The notes below the pieces were generated by a model. The model was not told the DNA's origin. It made no database searches and was given only the letters and a program-made list of their open reading frames with translations. Both the position numbers and the translations under genes were made by a program. A DNA stretch of 64,000 bases from Glycine soja (lineage: Eukaryota; Streptophyta; Magnoliopsida; Fabales; Fabaceae), in NCBI RefSeq assembly GCF_004193775.1, contig NC_041002.1:1206698-1270697 (forward strand), given 5' to 3'. Below, piece after piece: positions 12,564-24,993 of this stretch (position 1 is its first letter; the number at the start of each line of letters is the position of its first letter).

Positions 12564-14675
12564 GTAACTATTGTGAGAATTTTTAGTTATTATGATAAAT
12601 AAGAGTTGTAAATTTAAATCATATAATTATATATGGATAGTGAAAATTACTAGTTAATAGTAGTCGTATGACTACTTAAAATTATAATGGAGATTTTTTA
12701 AACTTTTTTCATCACTTAAATATGGTCTAATGTTTATTTATTATTTTCATTTTTTACAATAACCAGATATTCTGATAATATATATATATTGACAACAATT
12801 TTTGAAAGGAAGTTTTTTTTTTTATCAGTAATAGAGGAGAAACAAATAATTGTTTGAAATAAAAAAATCAATTTTTATTTTATATGTAAAATTAATAAAT
12901 ATTTTCATAGTAATAATTAATTATTTATTAAAATTTAAATATTTAAATAATTATATAATGAAAAATTTGCTCCACCTTCGATACATTTCTAGATCTATTC
13001 TTGTCAATAAAACAGCTTTCGACTTGAGAGAGAAAAATGAAAATAGAGATATCACAATCAAAAATTGGAGTAATTTAGCATAAGTGAAATATAGAAGAAA
13101 ATAAATGTAAAAGTGGTAAATTATCCTTAAAAGGATTTCAAGTTTAATTATTATACATTGTCATTGTAAACATGTAAACACAATTAATCCATTATAATTC
13201 ATAGTATGCATGACTTATAAGATAATTATATAAGTCTAAGACTCCAACTTTTTGAAGATATGACATCTTATAATAGGTTAATGGTGTAAAAAATCTTTAT
13301 ACTATTAGTGTGTATCAATTAAATCTTAATTTGGTAATCAGTTGTTACATTTTAATAATCGGTTGTGCTGCAAAAATATACCGAGCGTACTCATCGATAT
13401 AGTTGGGTTTATATTTCATAACAGATTATAATGTATGGTTTCTATTTGATAAATGGTTGTCCTATATTTGATAATCGACTGTTTCAGGTTAAATGTTGTA
13501 AATAAGAATAAAATAAGATTTTTATTTTTAAATTAATTTCTTTCGTCTCCTTTCATCTAAACTAAACAACCTCACAGTATTGTTTCTTTCAATTTCACTT
13601 TTATTTCTCTCAAACACAAAAATATGAAACCATACATAAGGACAAAAAACTAAACTTCCAAAATATAGGAATTAAAACATAAAATGAAGAAATAACATTA
13701 ATAAAAAAATATATTTAACCCTATTTTTTCAGTGTATTGTATAAATGTTCTTCAAATTTAGATAAAAATAAAAAAATATTAATAACAGTTGTTGTTATTG
13801 TAAGAAATGAGAACTACAATTATTGATCATTAGATTATATTTGAATGGTCAAGATTAAAAAATCAAGGAAAATACTAGTAGTATACTATTTACTATTACA
13901 GAATTATATAGGTTTAATTCCTTATAGAATGAATTTCACTCGTAATTTATCATTTTTAATAAATTTAACATCTTAGAAAGAATGAGTTAGGAGATGTGTT
14001 GCTCATACTTCTCAAAGATAAATACATGGTTTTTAAAATAATCATGTATGACTATTAACTAAAATTTAATCTTAATTATTCATATATGATTATAGATAAA
14101 GATGTGTATTTATCATTTTTCACAACAATAAAAATTGTCAATTAATATGTTCTTTTTTTATACATGTTTTTTTTACTGCTTTCTCTGCACATTTACATTT
14201 ATCTATCTATATATGTGTGTATAACTAAAAAATAAAATAAAATTGAGGATATTGCCCTTTCGTGTGTCTCTTGGGATAAAATTTGTTTCCAGATGATGAC
14301 AATAAATTCTAATAGAAGATTAAAATTAATTTTGTTTTTAAATAAAATCTCTGCTGGTTATTGCTCTAGAAGTTGGAACTTGGAACTTGGAAGGAACACA
14401 CAAAGAGGCAATACAAAGTACTAGTCTTGTAATAAGATATATGTCTTCAATGAAATTAACAAACGTAACGTGGAGGGGGCATAAGATGTGTAGTGGGAGA
14501 CAACACGTACTGAACAAGAGTGGCTTTTTTCGCTTGGACTCTTTGTAAATGTGAATTCCTGACATCGAATAGGTGAATTATGCCAACCTATGTTTTTGTT
14601 GTGGACATAAAAGCACCTACAGAATTCATTACTGTTGGAGGAAAAAAGTTCCTTCAATCATAAGATGGAGCAAGG

Positions 14676-16214
14676 TGATAACTGCTAAATAATTGTATTT
14701 TGATAGTAGAAAATTAGTCAAATATTAGCCTGAAATTAATTATTTAGCAGTTATTTGTGATTAAAAGTTAGAAAATTAATTAAATTGAATTTTTGGGTGC
14801 AGATATAAAAATTGGAGGTGTAACAAGCAAAAAGGGCAGAAAAATTGAAGAAAAGAAGAAAATTTGAAGAAGGCCCAATCCAATACGCGCGCTCAGCGCG
14901 CGTCACGGGCTAAGCGGGCCAGGAAGTACACGCGCTAAGCGCAGGGTGTCACGTTAAGCGTGCCTACAAAGGCCCAAAGCCCACTTCAGCAGCTATAAAT
15001 AGAGAGTCAGTCCAAGGGACAGAACACACGACCACAGAACCCCTTCTCCTAGGGGTTTCATTTACTTCTTTTCTTTCTTTCACCATGAGTGGCTAACCCC
15101 CTAGCTAGGGCCTGGCAGGCCTAAAAAGCCAATGATGTATGGAGCATTTTAAGAGTTATCAATAAAAAGAGGAATTCCCTTCAGGTTCTTTATTTATTTA
15201 CCGTTCTTTCTTTTTACATCCTGTATCTCTGAACTTGCTTTCTGTTAGGGTTTAGTCCACTCGGGAGAGGGTAAAGCCTAATAAGGGGTAAGGAATGAAT
15301 ACTTGAATCTGTTTTAAGGGTTAGGCCACTCGGGAGAGGGTAACGCTTAAGAGAACACTAAAAGGAGGAAATTATCGGGTTATCTTTTAGAGGGTTTTTC
15401 TTCCAGTATCTTTTATCTGCTTTTCTTTCTTGCTTATTCTGCATCTCGGACTTTGTTTTCTGTTAGTCTTTAGGCCACTCGGGAGAGGGTAACCCCTAAT
15501 TAGGGGTAAGGAATGAATGCGTGAATCGGTTTTAAGGGTTAGGCCACTCGGGAGAGGGTAACGCTTAATAGAACAATTAAAGAAAGAAATTATTGGGTTA
15601 GCATGACTTAATGCCCCAATGCCCATGCTTTAGCAAACATCTAGAATGTAATCCTAATGCATCTTAGTTATTGAGTCTTCGCAAAGGGCATTTGGAAGAT
15701 AGGTAATTAAGGTAGGCTTGTCATCGTGAGGCATCAGGGGCAAGTAGATGGATAGATGTGGGGCAGAATTAGTTCACTGGTATTGATAACAGACAAATCC
15801 TGAATCCATATATCTAGGCTGATTAGACTTGTTAGGTTTTAGCAATTTTATTATATAGGTTTTATTTCTCCTTTATTTGAATTTCGTAGAAGTAGTTCTC
15901 TTTATCATATCGCAATTTAAATATTTTATCTTCTATTTTGATCTTTCAATCTTTTATCTTTTCTTTTATCTTCTAATTTTACCTTTAAGTATCTTATCTT
16001 TTATTTTCTCTTCTAAGTTTATCTTTAAATATCTTATCTTTTCTTTACTTTATCTTCTATCTTTCTTTATCTTTTATTTTAAATTCTTATCTCTTGCTTT
16101 TAAATTGGGTTTGCATTAATCTAAGTACAAACAAAGTCCCTGTGGATTCGACACTCGGACTTCCGAGAACTTTATTACTTGTAACGATTTGGTACACTTG
16201 CCAAAGAGCTAACA
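14676..16214. mobile_element. Solo LTR of an LTR retrotransposon
   Basis: Starts TGATAACTGC and ends GAGCTAACA, with the TG...CA ends of an LTR, and is flanked by perfect 5-bp target duplications CAAGG (14671-14675 and 16215-16219). Length is 1539 bp with no gag, pol or second LTR inside, so it is a solo LTR left by recombination. It contains a GC-rich block of nested GCGCGCTCAGCGCGCG-like motifs (about 14885-14950), a possible TATAAATAG at about 14994, and a tandem-duplicated segment. Its pyrimidine-rich TATCTTTT end and the GACACTCGGACTTCC tail recur, decayed, at 53640-53930. Superfamily not determined. Confidence 0.88.
15195..15600. repeat. Tandem duplication inside the solo LTR, with four CCACTCGGGAGAGGGTAA motifs
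   Basis: A segment of about 218 bp is present twice in a row. Each copy holds two exact CCACTCGGGAGAGGGTAA motifs, at 15257-15274, 15325-15342, 15475-15492 and 15544-15561. This is the strongest internal repeat in the LTR. Confidence 0.9.
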
Positions 16215-16559
16215 CAAGGCAATGATCAACCCTATCCAGAAGGTTTGTTAAATTCGAACGCATCTTTAAAATAGATGTACTTCAAAATGAAAAATAAGAT
16301 TTATAGCATGTTAATTGCTAGTTTTTGGATGTAGTATATGTGTCTTTTTGTCAAAATTACTTTTAATCTCAACATTTTTATTGTGGTTTTATTCTTTATA
16401 TTTTTTTACATTTGATAGATTTGGACATTTGGTCCTTTGTCAAATTAAAATAAAGTATAAGATCAACTACAACAACTATATATAAGAAATATGAAGACTA
16501 ATTAAAATAATCAATTTTCAAATGTAATTAAGAGTAAAGCCAATTTTAACCAATCTCAA

Positions 16560-16560
16560 T

Positions 16561-16601
<41 letters not shown>
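16560..16601. repeat. (TA)n microsatellite
   Basis: About 20 AT units, just before the stray lipase exon fragment. Confidence 0.96.
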
Positions 16602-16603
<2 letters not shown>

Positions 16604-16649
16604 CACAGTTTATTCTTATTTTTATTGTTTCTAAAATTTGATCAATGGA

Positions 16650-16756
16650 AAAAATTATAAGAACCCAAACGTACCCGAGGTCTTCTCTTCCTTAGGAGAA
16701 CATCCTGCTTGACAAATCCAGCAACAAATAGAAAGGCACGAAACCTATTTTTGGTT
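16650..16756 (-). pseudogene. Fragment of lipase exon 2 and its donor-side intron
   Basis: About 100 bases match 8241-8345, the 3' part of exon 2 of lipase 1 and the first bases of the next intron, including CCAAACGTACCCGAG. It is closer to paralogue 1 than to paralogue 2. Similarity stops after the GCACGAAA block. A few changes are present, and no other lipase exon is adjacent. It is a dead duplicate lying between the two intact genes. Confidence 0.85.
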
Positions 16757-19700
16757 TTAACTATTTTTTGGGGTGAATTTTTGTATTTAATTTAATTTTA
16801 AATATAACAGTGAAAGTTTCTTCTCAAAGTTCAATAGTTTATTTCTTAATTCAGAGCAAAAAAGTGGGAAGATTGTGAATGTTGGTAGATGAGATGGAGG
16901 GACATGGAGCAACACTTGGTGCAAAGCATAAAATGGCTTTGTGATCAGTATGGATATCTTTATCTATATATGGACAATATGGAAGCATAGGAACGCAGTA
17001 CATGGTTTTTAATTAAAGGTATGCAATGTGATCCAGAGTCTGTTTTTTTATATGTAAATACTTGTAATGAGGCATATGGGTTTGTATGAGATTCTGGTGA
17101 GGAGAGGTTAATGTGGGGTAGTCGTTCTCATATTTACCCTTGTATTTTCGTGCATGGATATGTGGCACATCTTGTGACTCATTCATATTTTGCTTAATAC
17201 AATAATTGTTTGGCCCCTTCAAAAAAAAAAAAAATCTTTCACTTGCTTAATTAACTCGAATAATAATGAACTATTCTATGGGTTACTAATTTATTAAACA
17301 TTAGAAGAAGAAAAAACAGATATTTGGTGCTAATTTTTTTATTTTTTAAAATAAAAAGAAACGTAAAAGAATTTAATGAGTGATTTATAAAGGTAATTAT
17401 AGGAATAAAAAACAAATAATGAATATAATCATAAGAATAAAATGAATATAAAAATATATACGTTAAAACATGTTATATATTCTCATTATATATAACTAGG
17501 GAAAAAAGACTATCAGTACCTCTTTAAAGTTTTTAAATAATAAAAAATAAAAATTAAATATAGTTAATAAAAAATGACAGAATATATATATATATATATA
17601 TAATAAAAATTTAATATAAGATAAAAGAAAATTTTAAATTTTAATAAATAATTTAAGAATAAAATTATTTAATAAAATATGTGAATAATTTTTATTAATA
17701 ATACATATGTGTCATACATGTGATCAATTTAGGCGGCCAAAATAAAGTTAAATTGAAGGTTTATCAGAGGCAGTAGTTTTTCCCGGACGCAAATTAACAA
17801 ATAATATACCTCTTAAAGTTAAAGTGTGAAGTGATGATTTTTAAATAAACCTTATGTTTGGTAGGGATACAGATGATTCGTGTTTAATAATCCGGAAAAG
17901 AAAAATAAAATTAAACTACAGTATCATCTACTAATCCTGCATCGTTTCTCGTAATTTGATTTTTTGTTCATCTGATTAAGTAGTTGTTTTTTCACACCAG
18001 GTGGGAAGTTGTTTTCTTAATTCAATAAAATAAGCAGCATCGTTGACGTTTACCCGGGGAAAAGAAATCTCGTCAACTTTAACAACAATGCACTTTTTAT
18101 ATTGAAATTAGCCAGTTAGATTCATTGCCGTCAGAAGATATTTAACATAAAAATGAGATATTAAAAGTTATTCTTTTAATTTTGAGATATATATTAATGT
18201 TTGTATATATAAAAAAATAGCAAACAGTTATATGTAATATGTAATATTATATATGATATTATCATTTTTATATTTAAATAATGGAAGTGATTTTTATTAT
18301 ACAGTTGCTTCTCTTGTTCTTTATTTCTTTATTTAAATAATGTCTCCTTATAACTTTGGCATTCTTTATTTTTCTATTTTATAACTTAATTTATCTATTA
18401 AACTTTGTTAAATCCTTACTCAAATTTATTATAGCTATTTTATAAATTGTTTTATCTCCTTTTCTTCTGCACAACTTATTTCATATTTTATTTTGTACTC
18501 TTTTCATTTTATCTTTTGTTATTTGTTAATGATAAAATATGTAGTAAATATAACAATCATCATCCTTCTAAGTTATAAAATCACTGTGTCAAACATACTC
18601 CTTTCACGTAATATGTTTTTTAATTCAATAAAATAAATAAGTATCATCGATGACCTAAAAAACAAAGGTAAAGTTCTCGTCAACTTTAAAAATATGTTGG
18701 TGTACAAGGAAATTCAGTTTTATAGTCAAAAGCAAAATAACTTTAATGAAGTGTCTCATAATTTATGCATAACAAAATCGTGCTTGGTTGAGCCAAACGA
18801 AAAACCAAGCACAGATTTAAAGTTACTTATTACCAGAATTTTTCTTTTGTTTTTCATCTAATTAAAACGTGGTAGATAATTTAAAAACAACATTTTTCCA
18901 CTTTTCCCCCTACATATTTGATTACACGTAGATTAAAAATTAAATTTAGACTAAGATACTCTAATTTACTATTCGATAAATTTTATAATATTTTCAATTA
19001 CTCTAATTTATTATAATTATTAAGATATCACTTTGAATTGCCTTTATGTAGACCTTTCATAGAATAGTGTTCCTTTTGTATAAGGAGTGATCAGCCGTTC
19101 AGGACCCAGCAACTCAATCACGTGTGGTTGGATTTTTTAATCCAATTAAAAAAAAAAAACATCTACCTAAGTTGTGTTTTGTACGTAATGTAAAGAAAAT
19201 ATAAAGGAAATAAAACATAAAGAAAGCTTTTTGATCATTTATGTTTTGCGTATCAAATTCTCTTATTAAGTTGAGGACTTGCATACCTTTAGTCTTAGCC
19301 TTCTTTTGTCTTCCTTTGTTTTTTATTTTTCAGGTAAGTGGTCTCATAGGATTTAGAAGTAATTCATAAACTTCATTGTTGTTCTACAACCTCTCAAAGA
19401 TCCAATGCTTCATGATGAACATTAATTCATTTTCACACACGATGCTTCATATCTCACCAATAAAAAACATGTATATCCCTTAGGATAAGAGCTCTAACAA
19501 GAGGGGGGAGGGGGGGAGATTGTTGTACATTAGAGCATAAAAACCTTTATTGAATGTTCTATAAATAGAGCTAAAAGCTTACAAGAAACATACACACCCC
19601 TTATTCGTTAGCATAACTAACATCATCTTAAAATTAAAACATGCATTCAAAAGACTTGTAAGAAATTACAAACTGCTGAAAAATTAAGCCATCCATTTCA

Positions 19701-19880
19701 AGCTACACATTAAATCATACTTTTAACAATAACTACGTACGACTCTAACACACAAAACAAGCATGACAATCAGAATCAAGAGACCCAATTAATTTGAATA
19801 CCGAGTGCTCCATGAGCCAATTAGTACCTAATATTTTTTCTGTTTGTTATTCTTTGGCTCATCATCCACCATAATGCTAG
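16757..19880. other. AT-rich intergenic DNA between the exon fragment and lipase 2
   Basis: No gene recognised. Contains a short (TA)n near 17582-17602 and a G-run (GAGGGGGGAGGGGGGAG) near 19500-19518. About 19700-19880 resembles the 3' flank of lipase 1 and is the likely 3'UTR of lipase 2. Confidence 0.5.
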
Positions 19881-20915
19881 CTAGCTCTGGTTCTCTAGTT
19901 GATTGATTAATTGCTGTATCATCTTTAGATACTTGTTCGTCATATGATCAAGTATCATCCTTCTTGAAACTCTAAGCTTTCCATACAGCTGTTTAGGCGT
20001 TTCATATAAGTAAAGGTACTTCTCATCAGGATCATAGTCATCTGAATTAGAATTTTCAGATGAATTAGATGGTGCAGGAACAATATGCATGATCCTGCCT
20101 GGAGGATAAAGAGGATGCTTTTCCAAGTTGTATGAAGCTGTGACTGCACCAGCACTTTCTTCAGTATGAACAAGAACAACTTTTTTCTCTTCTTCAGTGA
20201 CATCTATGGAAGTGGTAGCCTCTTGGTTTTCCTTAACATGAATGTTAGGGATATCATCGTGTTTCTCCAGTTCAAGCTTCTCCAGTTGATTCAACAATTC
20301 TTCGTCAGAGGCTGCAGTGGAAGCAGTAATGTTCTGAAAAGCTGATATGATTTGTTCCTCTTCATCTATGTCATCATGCTGAGATTCATCATCACTAGAG
20401 AAAATCGATTCGTCTTCGTCACTCGTAGACTCTGAGATTATTATCTCTTCAGACACTTCATAACTTGTCTCGGTTGATCGAGAAGCTTCAGCCAAGTTAT
20501 CTGATTTAGAGCTTGACAATGCGCCAACATTCTCAGGTTGTTGGGACAAGGATAACAATAAGCGAGTTCTTTCTTTATGCTTCTTCACAACCTTTAGGTA
20601 TAAATTAAAGAAGTATCATTCTCTATCATATAAGAAAATTAAAAGATGTATATTATATATGAAATCGATCCCTATTCAAAAAGGAGATTATAATTATAAA
20701 AATAGCCAGCACAATTTGGTACCATGGAAGCGCAAACTCTTACACAAAAGGAGACTATATATCCCTTGGAGTGTTGAGTACTACTATTAATATCTTTCAT
20801 TTTTTTTCTCTTTTTATTTTCTCTTCAACCAATGAAAAAATATATATAATGATCTGTACTTTTCTTTCCTCTTTATGCTGTTTACCCTCTTCCAAGTTCC
20901 AAACATACAAATAAT

Positions 20916-20962
<47 letters not shown>

Positions 20963-23339
20963 AAGGGAGCTTGAAACTAGCTAGCAACCTGGGTGCCACG
21001 GGTTACTGCATGATCAGCAATGGCTTTCGCAGTAGAAGCAAATGGTAAGCGAGATACAACTGCGCTACGAGCAGCATTTAGGATTTTCTTATGCTTAATC
21101 TGACCCTGTAAATTATTAATTCAATGAATATTAAGTAGTAACCTAATCAAAGAAAACCAACTTGAGCGAAACCGAAACATTCCCTAACAGAAAATAAAGC
21201 ATCTTCAGAAATTAAGCAATTAATAAACATAAATCAATATTTGCTAAAGCCGTGTTAGGTTGGGAGAACTAGCTAGCTAGTTTGAGCACCTCAAAAATGA
21301 AATCATGAATAGAATAAGCTGACAATGTAGGCACTATGTCTGAATCATTTATAATGGAAGTGATAAAGGGCTTCCCGAATTCTGCTAACTCCAATGACAC
21401 GGAGGCAGCTGCAAAAATTACAATTGTGAAACAAGGACTTAGCAATATGAATTTTTATATCTATCACTTATTCATTCCCAATAAAAAATTTAAATAAGAT
21501 ATGCAGAACTTATGTACACAATTATTTCAAAACAAATGTGTTTCATGTAGCTGAACTCTTGTACATTTTTCATTCGTCTATATATACAGAACCATTTATG
21601 CATCCTAGCTACCCAAAATTTGAGTTTGTCAGACTACAATTACATCTGCATAACGCGCTAGTAATTCTACATCTGGTTAATACCAAAAATCATTTGATGA
21701 TCAATTCAATCATAATAAAAACCAATTAAATCAGTTACCCAATAATCTCGAAAAAATTAAAACTTTAGATGTAAATTTAAGAAGTACTAATTAGTATAAC
21801 CACATGCCTGGGCCAAACGTGACACAAGTGCATGAAGAGAACTGCTTTATTTCTCTAAGCATATATGTCAACAGCACAGCAGTACCACCACCAAGCGAGT
21901 GCCCAACGATCTATGAAAAGATTATTATAATTATAACAATAGAAAAAGGTCGAGTTTATAAATTGTTGAAGCAAGAACATGCCTTTAAAGTGAAAACATA
22001 TAAAGTAAGGAACAAAGAAATTAAGGTGAAGTTTGATTTGAATTGTTGAAGCAATGAAAAGGGGAATACAATAATTTTCCAATTTTTCTTTGCTATAGTG
22101 AACATTAATTATAATCTATGTTCTTCCAAAAGACTATAGTAACAGGATAACAATACCTTTTTTTGGACAAATTAATCAAGTATAACAATACCTTGATTTG
22201 GAAATCGGGGTGTCGACGAAGATCTTCAAGTAGTATAGTGGTGCAGTGCTTCTTAATCCAACGAGCTGCAGCAACCATACCACGGTGTCCATGTCCTGAA
22301 ACCTTGTTGTTCCTCTTCAGCTCACCATCATCGCTGCAAATGAAATGATTGAAGGACACGGGAGCACCGATTGCATCTGTCAGTGTGTCTTTTAAGCTTT
22401 GAGTTCCACGGATGAACACAAGCAAACATTTTGATTCTTTATCACGTATAACTGTGAAAGCCGGCTTTAGAATCTGTCACAAAATTATTTTTCAGTCAAA
22501 CTGGCTACAAATAAAACACTTTTATACCTTAAAAATTATGTCAAAGATGATATCTGATTACTTAACCATATAAAAACTTTTAGAATTACACTTCATGCCA
22601 ATCAGACTCTAATTTAGTTTCTTTGTATATAAAATATTATGAAGGGAAAAAATTATAAGCCAACAACGTACCCTAGCTCTTTTCTTCCGTAGGAGAACAT
22701 CCTCGTTGGGGATTCCAGCAGCCAGTAAAAACGCACGAAACCGTTTTTTGCTGAAAAGCATGGTCCGTGTCAAGCATTTTCTTATCTCATATAACTCGTC
22801 TAGTATTTTGGGGTCCTTCAGTTGTACACAATCACTTCTTTCCCCACATTCCATTGGAATTGTTTTCTTACCCTACAAGCGTCACTCCCAACAAAATAAG
22901 TATGTGTATGTTTGATAAATGCTCGAGACATTTGTTAACACAATTTTTAGTATGAGTAGGTTAATAAGTTATAACTTATTATTATAACTAAGAATTGATT
23001 CATGCTAAAAAAATAAATATACCTTTATTTGTAAATCAAAAATAACTTTAAAATAATTACTCTTGAAACTCCTTCCTCGTATATATAATAAATAAAGAAG
23101 GGCACAAAAATGAATGGGTAGGTAAGTAAGTAAGAAGGTTGGAAATGGACCTTGTCCATGATAGTGTAAAGGATGGCTCTGGGCAAGTCGAAGAGGTGCC
23201 ATGTGCCCAGTGTCTCAGCATAACCGAACCTGATGGCTTCTGCTAAGGTGAGCACTATGTCCATGAGACTTTGGGGTGCCTCAGCTGGCCTCTTTTCAAG
23301 CTTCCCGGCAGCCCCTCTAAGCACTCTCGACAATATCAT
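19881..23339 (-). CDS. Class 3 lipase, sn-1 diacylglycerol lipase-like (paralogue 2)
   Basis: Tandem paralogue of the lipase at 3849-8777, same strand, same seven-exon plan: 23339-23151, 22872-22672, 22473-22192, 21910-21808, 21408-21290, 21105-20989, 20591-19881, giving 573 residues. Catalytic residues are kept: Ser229 in GHSLGGG, Asp282 in NDSDIVP, and His553 in the C-terminal DHMTNKYL. The acidic segment, YPPGRIMHI and the QLYGKLR motif are also conserved, while exon 6 lacks three residues relative to the paralogue. Intron 4 starts with GC instead of GT (CAG|GCATGTGG, GC at 21806-21807), a rare donor usually still spliced by the major spliceosome. Intron 6 contains a (TA)n tract. All frames are open, so it is probably functional. 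Confidence 0.87.
20919..20959. repeat. (TA)n microsatellite in lipase 2 intron 6
   Basis: About 20 TA units between exons 6 and 7; absent at the matching place in paralogue 1. Confidence 0.96.
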
Positions 23340-23403
23340 TTTTCCCAACCCAGAAGGAAGAAAAAATAAGATAGATTCAGTTCAAGTTCGAAGGAGACTG
23401 TGA

Positions 23404-23436
23404 CCTTATAGGAACACCAGAAGCTTGGTTTTTATA
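23404..23436 (-). promoter_or_regulatory. Putative core promoter of lipase 2
   Basis: CTATAAGG (23404-23411, minus) and ACCAAGCTTCT (about 23419-23429) reproduce the pair before paralogue 1. A TATAAAAACC lies just upstream (about 23426-23436) and is the better TATA candidate. Confidence 0.35.
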
Positions 23437-24932
23437 ATGGCTGGAAATAATAAACTAAAAACTCATACAATTTTTAATCAAATTTATTAAATAATTAAAG
23501 ACATGTGTAGGATAAGATTGATGAGTTCATAGCAAGGAATATAAAAATAATGTTACAAAAATATTTCTTATGATAACTCGTGGAGAATTAAAAATTAGAA
23601 GAGAGAAGGTATTAACTTAGTAAACTAATGTAATATTTACTTTCTTTTATTATAATTATCGTCGTAGATGATTTTACAAAAGATAAAAAAATACTAATGA
23701 TAAAAAATAATAAGAAAATAATAATTTTATAAAATTAATCTTATAATTATTAATTCATTTTTAATTTTTTTATCTCATATACCATTAATATTATTAAAAA
23801 TATAAGTAAAAATAATTAATATTATATTAAAAACTTAAAATAATAATTATTTTAAAATAATTTATTTATTGTCACACAACGACAACGATTATCATGAATG
23901 AATGAAATATTTAATTAGTATGGGCAGATTATACGAGAATCAAAATTTTATATAATTGTTAGGATGCAGTTCATTATGGCTATTGCAAATAAATGTCTCT
24001 TGACGTGGTCATTGCAAAACTTAATTGCAACCTGATGTAATAGCGATATTCAGAGATGTGGCCACATCATATGATGCACATGTGGCTCACAACTTCACCT
24101 TATTAATCTCAAGTAGTCTTCTTTTTATTCATTTAAATTTTTTATTCATTAAGATTTGTCTTTAATATATAACCTAACCATATAACTTATTAATTTTTTG
24201 GATTACCAAAATTTAATATGTTGATCACTAGATTAAGGGGTTGAATTTGGAGTGGAATTAATTTTTAATGGTTTGCACCAGCCAAGTTCCAGTAACGTAT
24301 TTATTGAGACTTTGATGTTCAATTAAGCCAGTGATTATGGAAAGAGATGAAGTGTGTAAATTTAGAGAGGTAAGAACTATTTTAGTTACATTAAGATTAT
24401 TCATAGGTTTTCATTTGGTTAAAACAGTGTATCTATAAGTATATTTGGTGACTTCTGCATGTAAATAATAATAATAATAAATAGTCGTAGAGTTTATAAT
24501 TTTTTTAATAGTTTATAAACTAATCTGACCAATAATGTGAAAAAAAAATGTTTGTATGTGTACCAAAACCCTGAATTTACTACGGTATCAATCAAGGGCA
24601 GAGAGTCATTAGGAGGTGTGACAAACACTGGATCCACGATTAAAAGGAACCTATTTTTTTTAAATTATATATATATAGTTTTTAATATTTTTCTATATTA
24701 TTTTATATTGTTATTATAAATAAATTGAAGTTTTTATGCATTTAATGTTCCTTCTTTATTTAAATTAAAATGTGATATGTTATTAAAAAGTGTCACACTC
24801 TTAATTAATTTTACTAACATTTTTCAATTATAGATTTATATTGATTAAATTTTCAAGTAATATACCAACCTATTGAAGAAATACCAAAAAAATTAAAAAT
24901 ATAAAGAAAATAAAACTAAAATTAGTATTTTC

Positions 24933-24936
<4 letters not shown>

Positions 24937-24990
<54 letters not shown>
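24937..24990. repeat. (TA)n microsatellite
   Basis: About 27 AT units. Confidence 0.97.

Positions 24991-24993
<3 letters not shown>

Larger units (their letters stand above)
8930..14600. other. Gene-poor AT-rich region upstream of lipase 1
   Basis: Holds two long (TA)n tracts, an (AG)n run near 10376-10393 and many A/T runs. Only short chance ORFs are present, one made mostly of the (TA)n tract. I recognise no gene or RNA. Confidence 0.55.
14605..16248 (-). pseudogene. Last-exon fragment of a MIP18/AE7 gene, split by a solo LTR
   Basis: Bases 14605-14675 and 16215-16248 joined together closely match 31379-31470, the end of the MIP18-family gene: on the minus strand they give NLL, then a diverged stretch, then the LAPSYD-stop C-terminus plus 3'UTR. 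Similarity ends abruptly near 16248 and near 14605, so only the terminal part was copied. The fragment is interrupted after CAAGG (14671-14675) by a 1539-bp LTR. It has no start and cannot be functional. It is probably a small duplication from the gene 17 kb away, or from a paralogue elsewhere. Confidence 0.82.

Noticed and set aside
14885..14950. GC-rich nested GCGC motifs as a possible CpG island or promoter of a host gene
   Set aside because: They lie inside the solo LTR and belong to its own sequence.
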